From positions 1,474,001 through 1,538,000 of the forward strand of contig LSRY02000014.1 of assembly GCA_001643675.2 (NCBI GenBank): a DNA stretch of 64,000 nucleotides, in the 5' to 3' direction. Positions 24,281-36,500 of the stretch are shown here, one piece after another. The stretch comes from Monocercomonoides exilis (lineage: Eukaryota > Preaxostyla > Oxymonadida > Polymastigidae). Below the pieces are notes generated by a model. The model had not been told where the DNA came from. It saw only the letters and a list, made by a program, of their open reading frames with translations, and did no database searches. Numbering within the stretch: the stretch's first letter is position 1; each line of letters starts with the position of its first letter. The position numbers and the translations under genes are program-made.

Positions 24281-24797
24281 AAGTGAGAAGGAAAAGGAGA
24301 ATGTGAAACAAAAAATTGAAAAGAAATAAGAGATCAAAGGAGAATGTGATATTTCTTTGCATGGAAGAATTTGTGAAAGAGTTTGTGAGATGTGTTCTGT
24401 AATTTGGTTGTGGTATTTTCTTTTTCAAAGAATAAGTGGATATTGATAATTTGTTGAGAAGAGGAGTTTGTTTTATTTGGGATGGAAGTGATTTGATGAT
24501 CACAATCAGCTGCTCACAGGTCAAAGGATGATCGTTGCCGTTATTTGAAATCGAAATAATGGAAACATTTGTTTGAGGAGATGTGAGCAACTGACGGTTT
24601 TGTTCGTTTTGTTATTTTGGTTTGCAATTTGGATAAAATGTCAATTTGTTTTTGAATGTTTTTTTTTTTTTTTCCTTATTAAAATTCAATTAGAAAAACA
24701 AGTTTTGAAACTGAAATCGCAATAAATAATCCAAACACATATTTGTCCATATTGCATCTATCGATTTTAAAAATATTTTTGAATTGTGATGCATTTG
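22391..24797. repeat. Left arm (2,407 bp) of a nearly perfect large inverted repeat
   Basis: This segment matches the reverse complement of 25183-27588. Coordinates pair as i + j = 49980 on the inner side and 49979 on the outer side. It starts inside the ectodomain at GGAGTGTTGAATG and includes the TM segment, pseudokinase, stop codon and about 517 bp of downstream DNA. Both arms have equal 15-base poly-T/poly-A runs. The only difference I found is 6 G at 24158-24163 against 5 C at 25817-25821. Confidence 0.95.
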
Positions 24798-25182
24798 AAA
24801 TTAAATTCTTTTCCATTTTTTTGAAAAATTGAAAAACAATATATATTTGTATTAATTTTTGTTAAGAAAATTTTGAAGTATGATTTTGATTTTGCATTTT
24901 TTTCCTCAGATTAATAAATGAAAGTGTGTATTATTTAAGATTCAAATTCCAAGAGTTTTTCTCAATTAATTTTTGAATGATCTTGCTTACAATGATTGTT
25001 CAGAAATAATTTCTTACCATTTCAAGAAAATAAGTTTATATTCCTTAACTTGAAAAACTTGAAATCATCGATTCATGAAAGAAAAATATCCCATGTGTGA
25101 AAGGCGAATGAAATTGTTTTATAAATATACTAACTCAGCTGAAAAATCAGATTTTTCGAAATATAATTTTTCAATTTTTTAA
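24798..25182. other. 385-bp unique spacer of the large inverted repeat
   Basis: A/T-rich non-coding DNA between the two arms. The flanking arm sequence ends at GCATTTG (left, 24797) and CAAATGC (right, 25183). I saw no gene, terminal repeat or obvious terminator here. It separates two convergent transcription units, so both 3' untranslated regions lie in the arms or reach this spacer. Confidence 0.7.
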
Positions 25183-27588
25183 CAAATGCATCACAATTCA
25201 AAAATATTTTTAAAATCGATAGATGCAATATGGACAAATATGTGTTTGGATTATTTATTGCGATTTCAGTTTCAAAACTTGTTTTTCTAATTGAATTTTA
25301 ATAAGGAAAAAAAAAAAAAAACATTCAAAAACAAATTGACATTTTATCCAAATTGCAAACCAAAATAACAAAACGAACAAAACCGTCAGTTGCTCACATC
25401 TCCTCAAACAAATGTTTCCATTATTTCGATTTCAAATAACGGCAACGATCATCCTTTGACCTGTGAGCAGCTGATTGTGATCATCAAATCACTTCCATCC
25501 CAAATAAAACAAACTCCTCTTCTCAACAAATTATCAATATCCACTTATTCTTTGAAAAAGAAAATACCACAACCAAATTACAGAACACATCTCACAAACT
25601 CTTTCACAAATTCTTCCATGCAAAGAAATATCACATTCTCCTTTGATCTCTTATTTCTTTTCAATTTTTTGTTTCACATTCTCCTTTTCCTTCTCACTTT
25701 CACTGCTCTTTCATCTCCTGCTTTTCTGTCTTCTTTGTCCCCTCTGATGTGTTCTCAAAAACTGTCGAAAAGCCTTCTTCCCCACTCACAAAGCTGCCTT
25801 CCCCCTCTCTCGTGCTCCCCCATCCCTTTCACAGATCGCATCCGACATCGTCACAATCACAGCCCCTGCCGGGAAATGCCCATAAAACTCCCGCTTCATC
25901 TCGCTCAGTGTCGGACGATCGTTCCAGTCCTTTCCCATCGATGACCAAACAACCTCATACAGTTCACTCCCTCGGATCTTCTCAACATTCGGCCTCTCCC
26001 CTTTCGATATCTTATCTCCTGCCACCTCTGCCTCGTATTCTCCAAACGGGATATCCAGTGTCAGACACTCCCACAGCATCATCCCAATCGAGAATGCCAC
26101 CGACTCCTTTGTTGCTCCCATCTTCTTGTTCACCAGCAGCTCAGGCGCCTTCCACCTCAAACACTCCTTCCTGTTGTCTTCACAATCCTCAAACGCTGAT
26201 GAAGGTGGTGGTGAGTCGGTGAATCTCTCGCTCATCACTGAAACATTCGATGAGGATGAAGAAACAATGGACATCGAACAGATGGATGATGAATCAGAAT
26301 CATCTGAAGATGAGCAGTCGGAGTGGAGGGCAATGCAGATCACCATGTGCTCAGAGAACAGCACAATGTGAGGACTCAGATTGGCCAGCGAATGCAATTC
26401 TTTTTCTTCATCAAATGAATGGAGTGCTCCATTCGCCACCCAGAACAGAATCTGTGCAGCTGTCATCTCCCTCTCCTTCAAACTCCCAATCGCCATCTCT
26501 TTCTTCTCATTCCTCCCATGAAGCAGCATGAACAGTGAATCCCTCAAATCCACAATCAGCTTCTCATGTGGCGATGAACAGGCCATTGCATCCACCAAGT
26601 TCGACATGGATGAAGTGGTTGGACACAGATCCCCCCCACGAACAAATGTTGAATCTGAATCAGTTGTTGAAGTGGTTGAAGTAGATGAAATGGATGGCGA
26701 TGGAGTCTGCTTTCTTGTCTCTTCTTCCTCAACCTTCTCCAGCATCCATTGAGGGATCTTGTCTGAATCTCTTCCCAAGATGTATTCGGTTGAACCACTC
26801 TCAGAAAGAAGGTGTTCTGATGACTCAGAATGTTCCATATTCGTCTCATACACCCTCTTTTTCATCCTCTCATCGTTCTTCTTCTCCGCTTCTCTCTCTG
26901 CTCTCCGCCACTGCTCCTCAGGCGACATCTCCATCGTCACCATCTCAAATGCCTTCGGATCTTTTCTGATGTTGTCATTCACAATCTCTTGCAATTCTTC
27001 ATTTCTTTCCTTCACCTTCTTCCACCGAACAATGAATATCACGAGTGAGATTAGAATTATCAACAATATCACAACAAGCACAATCACGATAATCGGCCAA
27101 AATGATTTTCCCTCTTTCCCTCCTTCAACAATTCTGTCATCTCCCTTTTCTTTTGTTTCACTTCTGTTCTTCAGAACAAATGAATCAGTCGATGAAGGAG
27201 ATTCTTTCTTTCCAAACAGAAGACTCACACTCACTTCTGTCTCTTCTCCTGCATTATTTATTGTCTCAATGGGGACTTTTCCATCCACTTCATTTTCTGA
27301 TACACATCCTTCTTCATTGAATTCATATCTTTCCACAACATCTTCATCACCAACTTGTTTCACAATCTTGAACGATACGTTGCATGGAAGCAACAGCTTT
27401 CCCTTGAACCTCAGAAGAAGTTCTGCTCCCATCTCTTCCATTTCGACTATTTCCAACTCTGGAATGAAGAAGGATGACAATCTCTCGGTAATAATCCCGC
27501 TCAATTCACATCCTTCATTCAACATCCAAAGTGAAGTGTTTGGCAAAACTCCATCTCCTCCTTTCAGACTCATCACATTCAACACTCC
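25183..27588. repeat. Right arm (2,406 bp) of a nearly perfect large inverted repeat
   Basis: Reverse-complement partner of 22391-24797, one base shorter because of the C run at 25817-25821. Upstream of 27588 the two genes diverge at once: the base-level match drops within a few codons although the proteins still align. The arm therefore ends inside coding sequence, not at a gene boundary. Confidence 0.95.
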
Positions 27589-30500
27589 AGAATTAGAACA
27601 GATGATATTTCTTCTGAGTGATGGATATTTTTCAATAGATGGATTATTGTTGTCAAACTTGCCATCTTCAATCTCTACACTTCCTCCACTTATTGCAAGT
27701 CCACCTTCTGGTGTGTTTGTTATTGTTGTATCTTTCATTTTCATATTGCAACTTATTGCTTCCAAAGTTGATCCATTCCACTTGCATATCTCATTCTCGT
27801 TGTAATTTTCATTCAAAATTCTTTCCTTCATAAATTCTCTTTCATTCGTGTTACCATCAAAAAGGCAGCTCTCAATCACTGTATTTGCACTCTCCTTCAC
27901 AGAAATGCATTTTCCTTTTCCTTCTCTATTTGTGACAAGAACATTTCTCAATGAACAATTCGTTAGCTGCACCATCTTTTTCATTTTCAAACATGATATC
28001 AACGATTCCCTATTATCAGTTGAAGTTATATTTGTTGCACTCATTTTTTCTATAGTCAACTGCTCTCCTTCAACTGTATTAACAAGGTTTGTCCCCATCG
28101 CGAGATCGAAAAAGTCACACGAAATCAAGTAAAGGATCGCAGATTGTGACATACAGACAGCTGAATTAGAAAGCGAAAGATCTGACACCACACAGCTTTC
28201 AAGCAAGCATTCACCTCTCTCAATTCGCACTATGCAAAATGGAATATTCGCTTGCACTTGATCTCCCATTCCCTCTGTGACTTTGGTGCCGAATGTGCAG
28301 TTTGTCACTTCCAGCAATCCTCCTTCAGGGAAAAGAAGAAAAGAATGTGATGAAACAAACCCAGATTCAAACACAAATTTCAGTCTTGAAATTGACACAG
28401 CTCCTGTTGTTTCTATCAGAGCCTCTCTGGAACATTTGATTGAAGAGCACACTTCCACATTGCACATTTCTCTCCCTCGAGAACTGATACCCATCTCTTC
28501 CAGCCGCAATTCCCCGTTGATCACACTTGCTCCATCTGCAAACACAAGGCTCATGAACTCTGATGTCAGGTGCATCAGCCCATAATCAATTGAATAGCAA
28601 GGAAGAGTGTACGTGCCACACTGGCGCTCATTCGACCCATTCATGCTCGACACAATAATCGTATCGCTCTGATGGATTGTGATGAAATCGATCAAGTTTG
28701 TATCTCCAGTGTGCTCAGTCACATCAGCCCCATATATCGCATTCAGCTGAACATAATACTTCTCTCTCAGATCGAAATGAAATTGCGTTTCATTAATCTG
28801 GCTCGTGATGTTGTAGCACTCAACAAAAATATCATTCCCTACGCCTGCTGTGTTTGCACCCCAATTCATCTTCTCAAACACAAAATTCAGCCTTCCTGTT
28901 TCTCTGCTCCTAAAATACACTCCTCCTCCTTTCCCGCTCTGGCTGCAACAGCACCGACTTATCGTCGACCTCGAAATGCGAAATGCCCCAGACCCACTTA
29001 ACACAAATAGCATCACTCCGCCTTTCTCACTTGCTTCTGCTTTGTTGTCCTCAAACAAACTGTCCTCAATCCTCAGCTCAATTCCACTCTCTCCTTTCAT
29101 CTCACACACACTTGCTCCATCATCGTTTCTTTTCATCCACAAAAGAGCAATTCTCAATCAAAATGCTGCTCATTTCTTTCCCATAGTTTGTGCATATTTG
29201 CTCCTCAGTTTCCTTCACTGTGAAAACACATCCTTCGGTTTCATTCAGAGATGAGCAATGAACACTCTCCATGGTACAAGCAACACCGACTTCATTGATC
29301 ACAAAAACACTGCTCCCAACACTGCTGGAGTCCATCAACAAATCTTTCACAACCAGTTCTCCTGCATTCATCTCCACAAACACGCATCTGCTTGGAGTGA
29401 TTTGCTGAGCATCTGAGCGAAATGAGCATCCAGTCATTTCCAACTTCCCAGCTCTATTTGCAACTGCAGTTCTACAAACACAATCAATTCCAGTTCTCAA
29501 GTGAAGTGCAATGTCTGTGAACGAAAGTGTTTTCTGATTCACCAAATAGCAATCCAGTCCATCTTCAACTGCATTCTCCAAAAACAGCACAGCCTTTTCA
29601 TTTTCTTCACCCATTGTCCCAGCTTTTTCAAACTTGAAGCTGGACACATTGAATGAATCTTGAATGATGGTTGATCCTTCAATCTGAATTGTTTTCATTT
29701 CTTCTCCGTCTTTCATGTTTTTCATTCCTTTCCAAAGTGTTCTGCATGGCTCTTCCTTGCTTCCACATCGGGCCACATCAAATCCATTCGATGAGATAAA
29801 TATCTCAAATGAGCTGTATGGAACGAGGAACATAAACAAATCTTTGTCTGAATGAATGTTGTCGCTCCCAACAAACAGCAATCCGTCTTCCTTCATCCTC
29901 TCATAATCAAACCTGAATGAATCCGCCCTCACTGTGCTGTTCAAATCAGCTGCCAAAATAAACACATTCTTTCCTATTTCTGCTCTGTTCTTGTCAAACT
30001 TCACACCAACATCCAGAAGCAAAGGCATGCTGTTGCTGCTGCTGCAATTCTGGCAATTCAAAAACAAAAACCCTCCTCTACCGCGATCAGCTGATAGCGA
30101 GCAGACTGATGCATTAATATCCTTGACCGCAACATATTCTTCTTCTTTCAATATCACATTCATCACACCCCCTTCATTGCCTCTGGTATTCTCTATTTGA
30201 GAGAAGTTGCAACGCTCAAGCTCCAGCGAAGATGAAACCACAAACGGAGAAATAGAAAACAGGCAACATTGCAGTGAGCACCCTATCATCGAGCATGTCC
30301 CATTCGTTGTTTTCACAAGCGAGAATTCAACCACGTCTGCCACCATCACGATAAAAGTGCAATTCTCAAATCGAAGCTTTCCGCTCGACAAGATAAGTGA
30401 CACCAATTTCGCCTCAAATGATGAAGGAATTTCAAGCTTCAGCGAAAGCAAACTGAGTGAATTGCTCGAAGCAATCACTGAAGTCATGCCACTTCCAGTT

Positions 30501-33500
30501 GTTGAGCTGGCAAAGTGAATGAGCTTCCATTTCACCTCTTCCTCTTCATTCACATGACCATCAAAAGCCACCTCTTCATCAAACATGAAGCAATCTTCAA
30601 CTCTGCTTTCATCCATCACAACCAGTCTCCTTTCAGTTCCCTCTTCATTCCCACCAATATGGTTAATCCCACTCCACACAGAACAACAAGGAAAAATCTC
30701 GCTTCCACACCCAGCTGCATCATATCCCTCTGAAGACACAAACACTTCCTCCGCCTTTCTTTCAATAAGAAACAACCGAAGATCCACACTTTCTTCAAAC
30801 CGATCTTGATCCCTTCCTTTCATATCAACAAACACTCCTTCTTCATCCTCATACTCAAATCCAAACCTCGCACTTGTCACCGTTTCGTTCAGTTTCTTGC
30901 ATGAGACAAACAAATCCTTCCCTTCAAACGCTTTGTTGCCTTTGAATTGCACTTCTGAAAATCTGATGTTGTTCTCGCTTTCATCCAACACATCCAAATA
31001 CACTCCTCCTCCTCTTCCTTCATTTTCATCTGCTGCACATTTCATAAAAGATACAGCTTCAACTTTGATTTGATCATTCATTCCCAATTCGCATCTGATG
31101 CATCCACCTCGCATGCTTTCAGTTTGAACATCCTCAAAAGAGCTCTCTTCATTGATGCTCAATTTGGCTCCTTTTTTCGATTCCAAGAATGAACCCAACC
31201 CCACAATGCATTTCGTAACTGTTGAATTTTGCAAGGACACATCAGATCCTGCTTCATTCATAACAAGTCCAACACCGTTTGTGTGCATATCATCGATTGT
31301 GCAGTTTTCAAAAGCTGTGCTTCCACCGCTGCACGTTGCAATCCCACTTCCTGCAAAATGCACTCCTTTCATCACAGCCCTGTCAAAATGAACGAATCCT
31401 CCTTTCGCAGCAACAATCCATTTCCCACATTCATTTTGCGCACTTCCACAGCCAGAAAATGAACAATCAACAAAAGTGCATTGCCCCACCCTCACTTCCA
31501 CAACTGACTGTTTTTCTGCTGGATTTATCGGTGCTCGCGGAAGAACAAACTCAAGAATTGAAAAAATTAAATATGTCAATGCTTCACCCGCTGTTTGCTC
31601 AAATTTTCCTTCCTCCCCAACAACCATTTTCTGTGCCTCATCATTCCCTTGCATCGTCAGTGATTTTCCATTTCTATTGATTATCCCATTCACTTCTGCC
31701 TCCCCTTCCAGCTGCATGATCGCATGCTCATCCTTCATCCGAGAAAACCCCACATCAACTGACAAGCAAGGGTTTTCCTTCAATCCACAGTTCTGCCCGT
31801 CGTTCCCTGTTCCATCCACAAACATATACGATCCCAAAGATGGGAACAAATAGCTTATGATAGACCCTTCCTTGCTTGCATCAGAAAGCTCTTCAACCCA
31901 CATCAGCTTCTGAACTGTCGCGTTCGTGGCTGTCCCATACCACAATGTCGGAAGAAGCATCAGCCACGGTGACTCACACACCAGATACACATCATCTCCC
32001 TTTTCTGCCACGCTGTTTCTGAACTCATTGTTTTTCATCGAATATGTGATGTTCGTGCTCTCAAACCTCACATACAGCCCTCCTCCCTTTCCACTTCCAG
32101 ATGGCACAGCGCACTTGTCCATCTTATTGCACTCAAACATAAACTTCCCTCCTTCTCTCACAATCATCACCATTCCTCCTCCCATCGAACCATCTGCCTC
32201 ACAACCACACTTCTCAAAAGTGCAGTTTGTAATCTCAATGCATTCTCCATTTTTCACATTCCCATTCATCACCCCTCCATTTCCATTACTCCTCGTTATC
32301 TCCAAAAATGTGTTGTTCTTCATCGTCAGGCTCATTCCACATCCCTCCTCTCCATTTCCAATCACAATCATATTCCCATCAGGAAATTCTGTCTCTTTCA
32401 GCATTGAGTTTGCAATCACTACTTCCTTCCCCTGCTTCAATTCCACCACACTCCCTCCTCCTTCCCTTGTAGTATTCCTAATTGTCACTTCATCAATCAG
32501 ACCTTCCACACCAACACCATCAATCACAATCATCCCTTTTTCAAGTGTGAGAAAGTTGAAATATTCACATCTCACCATCTCAATCTTTCCTCCTTTGCAA
32601 TAAACACATGTAACTTCAACTATCCCTTCTTCGGCTGAAAATGAGCATCCTTCAATTCTCAAAACATTGCCACTGCACAGAAACACACTTTCCTTTGTCG
32701 AGTCTGCAAACCTTGAAACAACAAATGCCAAATTGTTAAACTTCACGTTTTGCATTGTTTCAATCATGCTTTCCTTTTCACTCTCTCCTTCACCTGATTC
32801 ATTCACAACAACTTGCTGCATCTGCATCTCTCCGTCAATCATCATTGCCTGTGAATCAACAACAATTTCCTCTTCAATTGAGAAAGAAGACATGAGACGC
32901 AGTACTGCCAATGATGTTCCAAACAAGGCTTTCCCTGCATATTTCAGTGTGCTGCACGGAAAATCAAAATACCCACATTTTGCGTGATCCATTCCTCCAT
33001 CTCTCCCATGAACATATCCAATTGTGGGCTTTTCGCGAAACAGCACCACAAGCGGAATCAGCTGTCCGATATTTCCATTTTCCATTCCCATCAACTCTTG
33101 CAAACCCGGATTCTTGTCAACTACAATCTCAAACGAAAAATTGAACGATGATTCATTCACAAGCTCTGACAAGCTCTCACACTCTATCATCACATTTTTG
33201 CCTCCAAAGCTTGCTGAATTAGCTGCCTCTTCCGTTCCAAAAGTCAACTTCGTCATAACAAAATCTCTTCCCCCTTCTTCACACCTCAGCATAGCTCCTC
33301 CTCCATATCCTCCAACTGATCCTTCACCAATGGCTGAACACTTCCCAAAATATGTCTCACACTCCGAACTTCCCAGCCGCATCACTCCTGTTCCTTTCAG
33401 CACCACACTTATTCCTCCCCCGCATCCCTTTGATGTTCCACAGCCTTCAATCTCAACATCATAAACACTCATCCTGCACTCATCACCAATCACTCCATTC

Positions 33501-36500
33501 ACAACACTTCCATTCCCTTCCAATTCATTCACCCCCTGAAATGAGCTGTTTGCAATCGAAAGATCCCTTCCTTCTCTGTCACAAATGAATCCGCAATTTT
33601 TGTTTCCACAGCTTTGTGCTGTCACATTAGCCAGTGAAAGTGAATTCTCGGAGGTGTACTCAATTAGACCATTTGCATCCATCATCTGCGCATCACTGAT
33701 AAAGACACTGTTCATCAATGTTTTTCCATTTCCTTTCAAGCGCAGGATGGGAGCTGATGCAAACTGCACAGCTTTTATCCTCAACCCTGCAACAGAAAGA
33801 CTTCCACTTTGAAGGTGAATGAACAAATAATTGCACTGAATCACAGAAGGCTCACATTCAATTACACAATTTTCAATTTGCAGCTCTCCACCAGCTCCTG
33901 ATACTTGAAATACACTTGTTTGAACAGATGAAAGCGATCCAGGAAGAACAAGCACAAACAGCTCAAACTTGACTCTCGAAAATACTTCAATCACACATTC
34001 ACTTTCAGTCTCATTCCCCTTCATTTCCATCCTCGTTCTTGTTGTAACCCCACAAAACTCGTATCCTTCACTTTCGTTCAGTATCACATTCTCTGAAAAT
34101 GAATACGTTTCTCCAAATCGCACTTTTCTTTCTTTCCCAAACACTCTCTTCAATGCGCAATCAACTGTTTGGCATCTGAACTCTTCAAATCCACACGCAA
34201 CAACATCCACTCCACTGTTGCTCATGAACATCGACTCAGGATCGTCTGCAAGGTAATATTTCAATGGAATGATCAAATCTCCCCACTTTGAGTCAATCCC
34301 CATCGCCAACGAGCTGAGATCAGAAATGTGAATTGGAAATTGAATCTGTTCTTTTCTCACGCTTGTTGCCAAATCTGGAGATTGCGCAAATAGATCGGCT
34401 CCATGCTCTGCCTCGTTTAATCTGAAACCAAGTGTTTCTGACAGCTCAAATCTTGCCTCAGAATCCAAAAGATGAAGAAGCATCCCTCCTCCTCGCCCAT
34501 TCGCTCCGCTTTCTGAGGGTGCACTGCATTCTTCAAATGTAGTCGATGAAACATACAGCTCGCTCGCCTTTCCCAACACCGCACACATTCCTCCTCCTCC
34601 ATTTCCATTTCCACCCACTCTGCATCCTTTCAACGAGCAGTTCTCAACATCAACAACAAATCTGCTTGCCTCATCTGTTTGAAAAGAAACGCAAGCACCA
34701 TTCCCAGATGATCTCGTGATGTTATCAAATGATGTGTTCTTCAGCTTCAACAACGAACACGCCTCAATGTGAATCATTCCACTCTTCTCCAAAGCACAAT
34801 TCCCAAACGAGCAATTCTGGATTGCTGCTGAACTGCTTGTGGTCATTCTGATCACTCCTCCACTCCCGCTTACTCTCACATTGTTCATCGTTAATTGATC
34901 AATTGTGCATTTCGCACTTCCATCCACAAGCACCATGAAACTTTCAAACAACACCTCTCTCTCATCACCACATCTCAGCCTCAGCATCTGCATATACCCA
35001 CCGCTCGCTCTGGAAAATGCATACCCAATCTCATTAGCATTGCCAATCCCATCAATTGCACAGTCAATAATTCTCATGTCTCCTCCCAATGAATATACAA
35101 ATGTGGAACGCCCTGAAATCGATTGCCCCAGCTCAAAGGTGATGTTTGTGAGTGTTGTCGTCACATTGTTTTTCACCAACCAGTCGTGCCCTTTTGGCTC
35201 TGTTGTCTCCACTCGCAATCCAATAGCTTTGTCACTCGAATCCATCTCATATAACTGCTCGCTCAAAATTATTTCCTCCTCAAATCCAAATATACCCGCA
35301 AGCCTCACAACTCGTTTCGAGTTGGGAAACCGATACTCAGCAGCTTTTTCAATTGTATTGCACGGGTAATCAGCAAAACCGCACAGTCTGAAATCATTTC
35401 CATTTGCTTTCCCACTCACATGTGCAGGTGATTGAAAAGTTCGCAGAAACAAGGCAAGTGGAATGATCATCTCAGGATTATCTCTTTCAATTCCGCTCAA
35501 CTCACTGAAGTCTGTCGCATTAATCCCAATTTGGGGATGAAATCCAATTGAAGTGCTGTTGATCACAGCTGATAAAACCTGTGCTTCCACAAACACATTC
35601 TTTCCCTTCCAAGCATCACATTCATCAAAGAAGCAAAGCTCAATCCTGAAACTGCATTCGTTGCTCAGGCAAGTCAGATGCATCGCCCCTCCTTTTCCTT
35701 TCTTTGATTCATCAGCAGGTGATGAACATGACTCAAACCCGACATTTGAATTGTCTCCAATTCGCAATTCGCTTCCTGTTTGCATCGAAAAATGCATTCC
35801 TCCTCCATTGCCATTTGCACAAGAGCAGCTTTTCAGCGTTGTGTTTGATAAGCCAAAAGAGCTTCCAGCATCCAATGAACTGGAGAAAACAGACCCACTT
35901 CCAGTGGTTCTTGTGATATTCTCAAAGGTCACATTCACTATTCTTGGAGAACTTCTCGAAGACAGTTCAACTTCACTGAAGATTGGCGCTGAAAGAACCA
36001 TATTCCGAATCTCCACATTTCTCAGTGAAATGCAATTCATATTCAACACAAACGGTGATGAATCAATTTCGCTCCCTCCTGACTCAGATCCTGGGGATAA
36101 AATGAGAACATCAGACAAAGAAAGCACTCCTGCGGAAGAGCTCACCACAAAAAGTCGTGGAGATGGATGTGCTGTTGAATCATGTTGGATTTGAATTGCT
36201 GTTATCATCAAACTCCCACTCGACACGCTGAATAAAACTGAAGAGGCTTCCAACGATTGTGTTCGAACAATTGAGTTAAGATGGCTTTCCCCAGAAACTT
36301 CAATGTGCTTTTCTCCACAGTCAATCGAAACAAGCGGAACAAACATGGAAGTCAACAGCTTCACTCCTTGAACTGTGGCATATCCTGAATTGCTCACAGC
36401 TCTTTCAATCGTTTTGCAAGGCTTGTCTTCCGATTTCCCACAAAGCAACTCAGCATCACTTCCGTTGCTGGAAACATAACGCTTCAACAACCCCTTTCCA

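Noticed and set aside
23757-24590. 277-codon minus-strand frame (and its mirror 25390-26222 on plus) that looks duplicated
   Set aside because: It is the antisense shadow of the pseudokinase tail and downstream DNA; its duplication only reflects the inverted repeat.
26759-27805. 348-codon plus-strand frame, Ser-rich
   Set aside because: Antisense of the second giant gene's membrane and linker region; composition follows from the coding strand.
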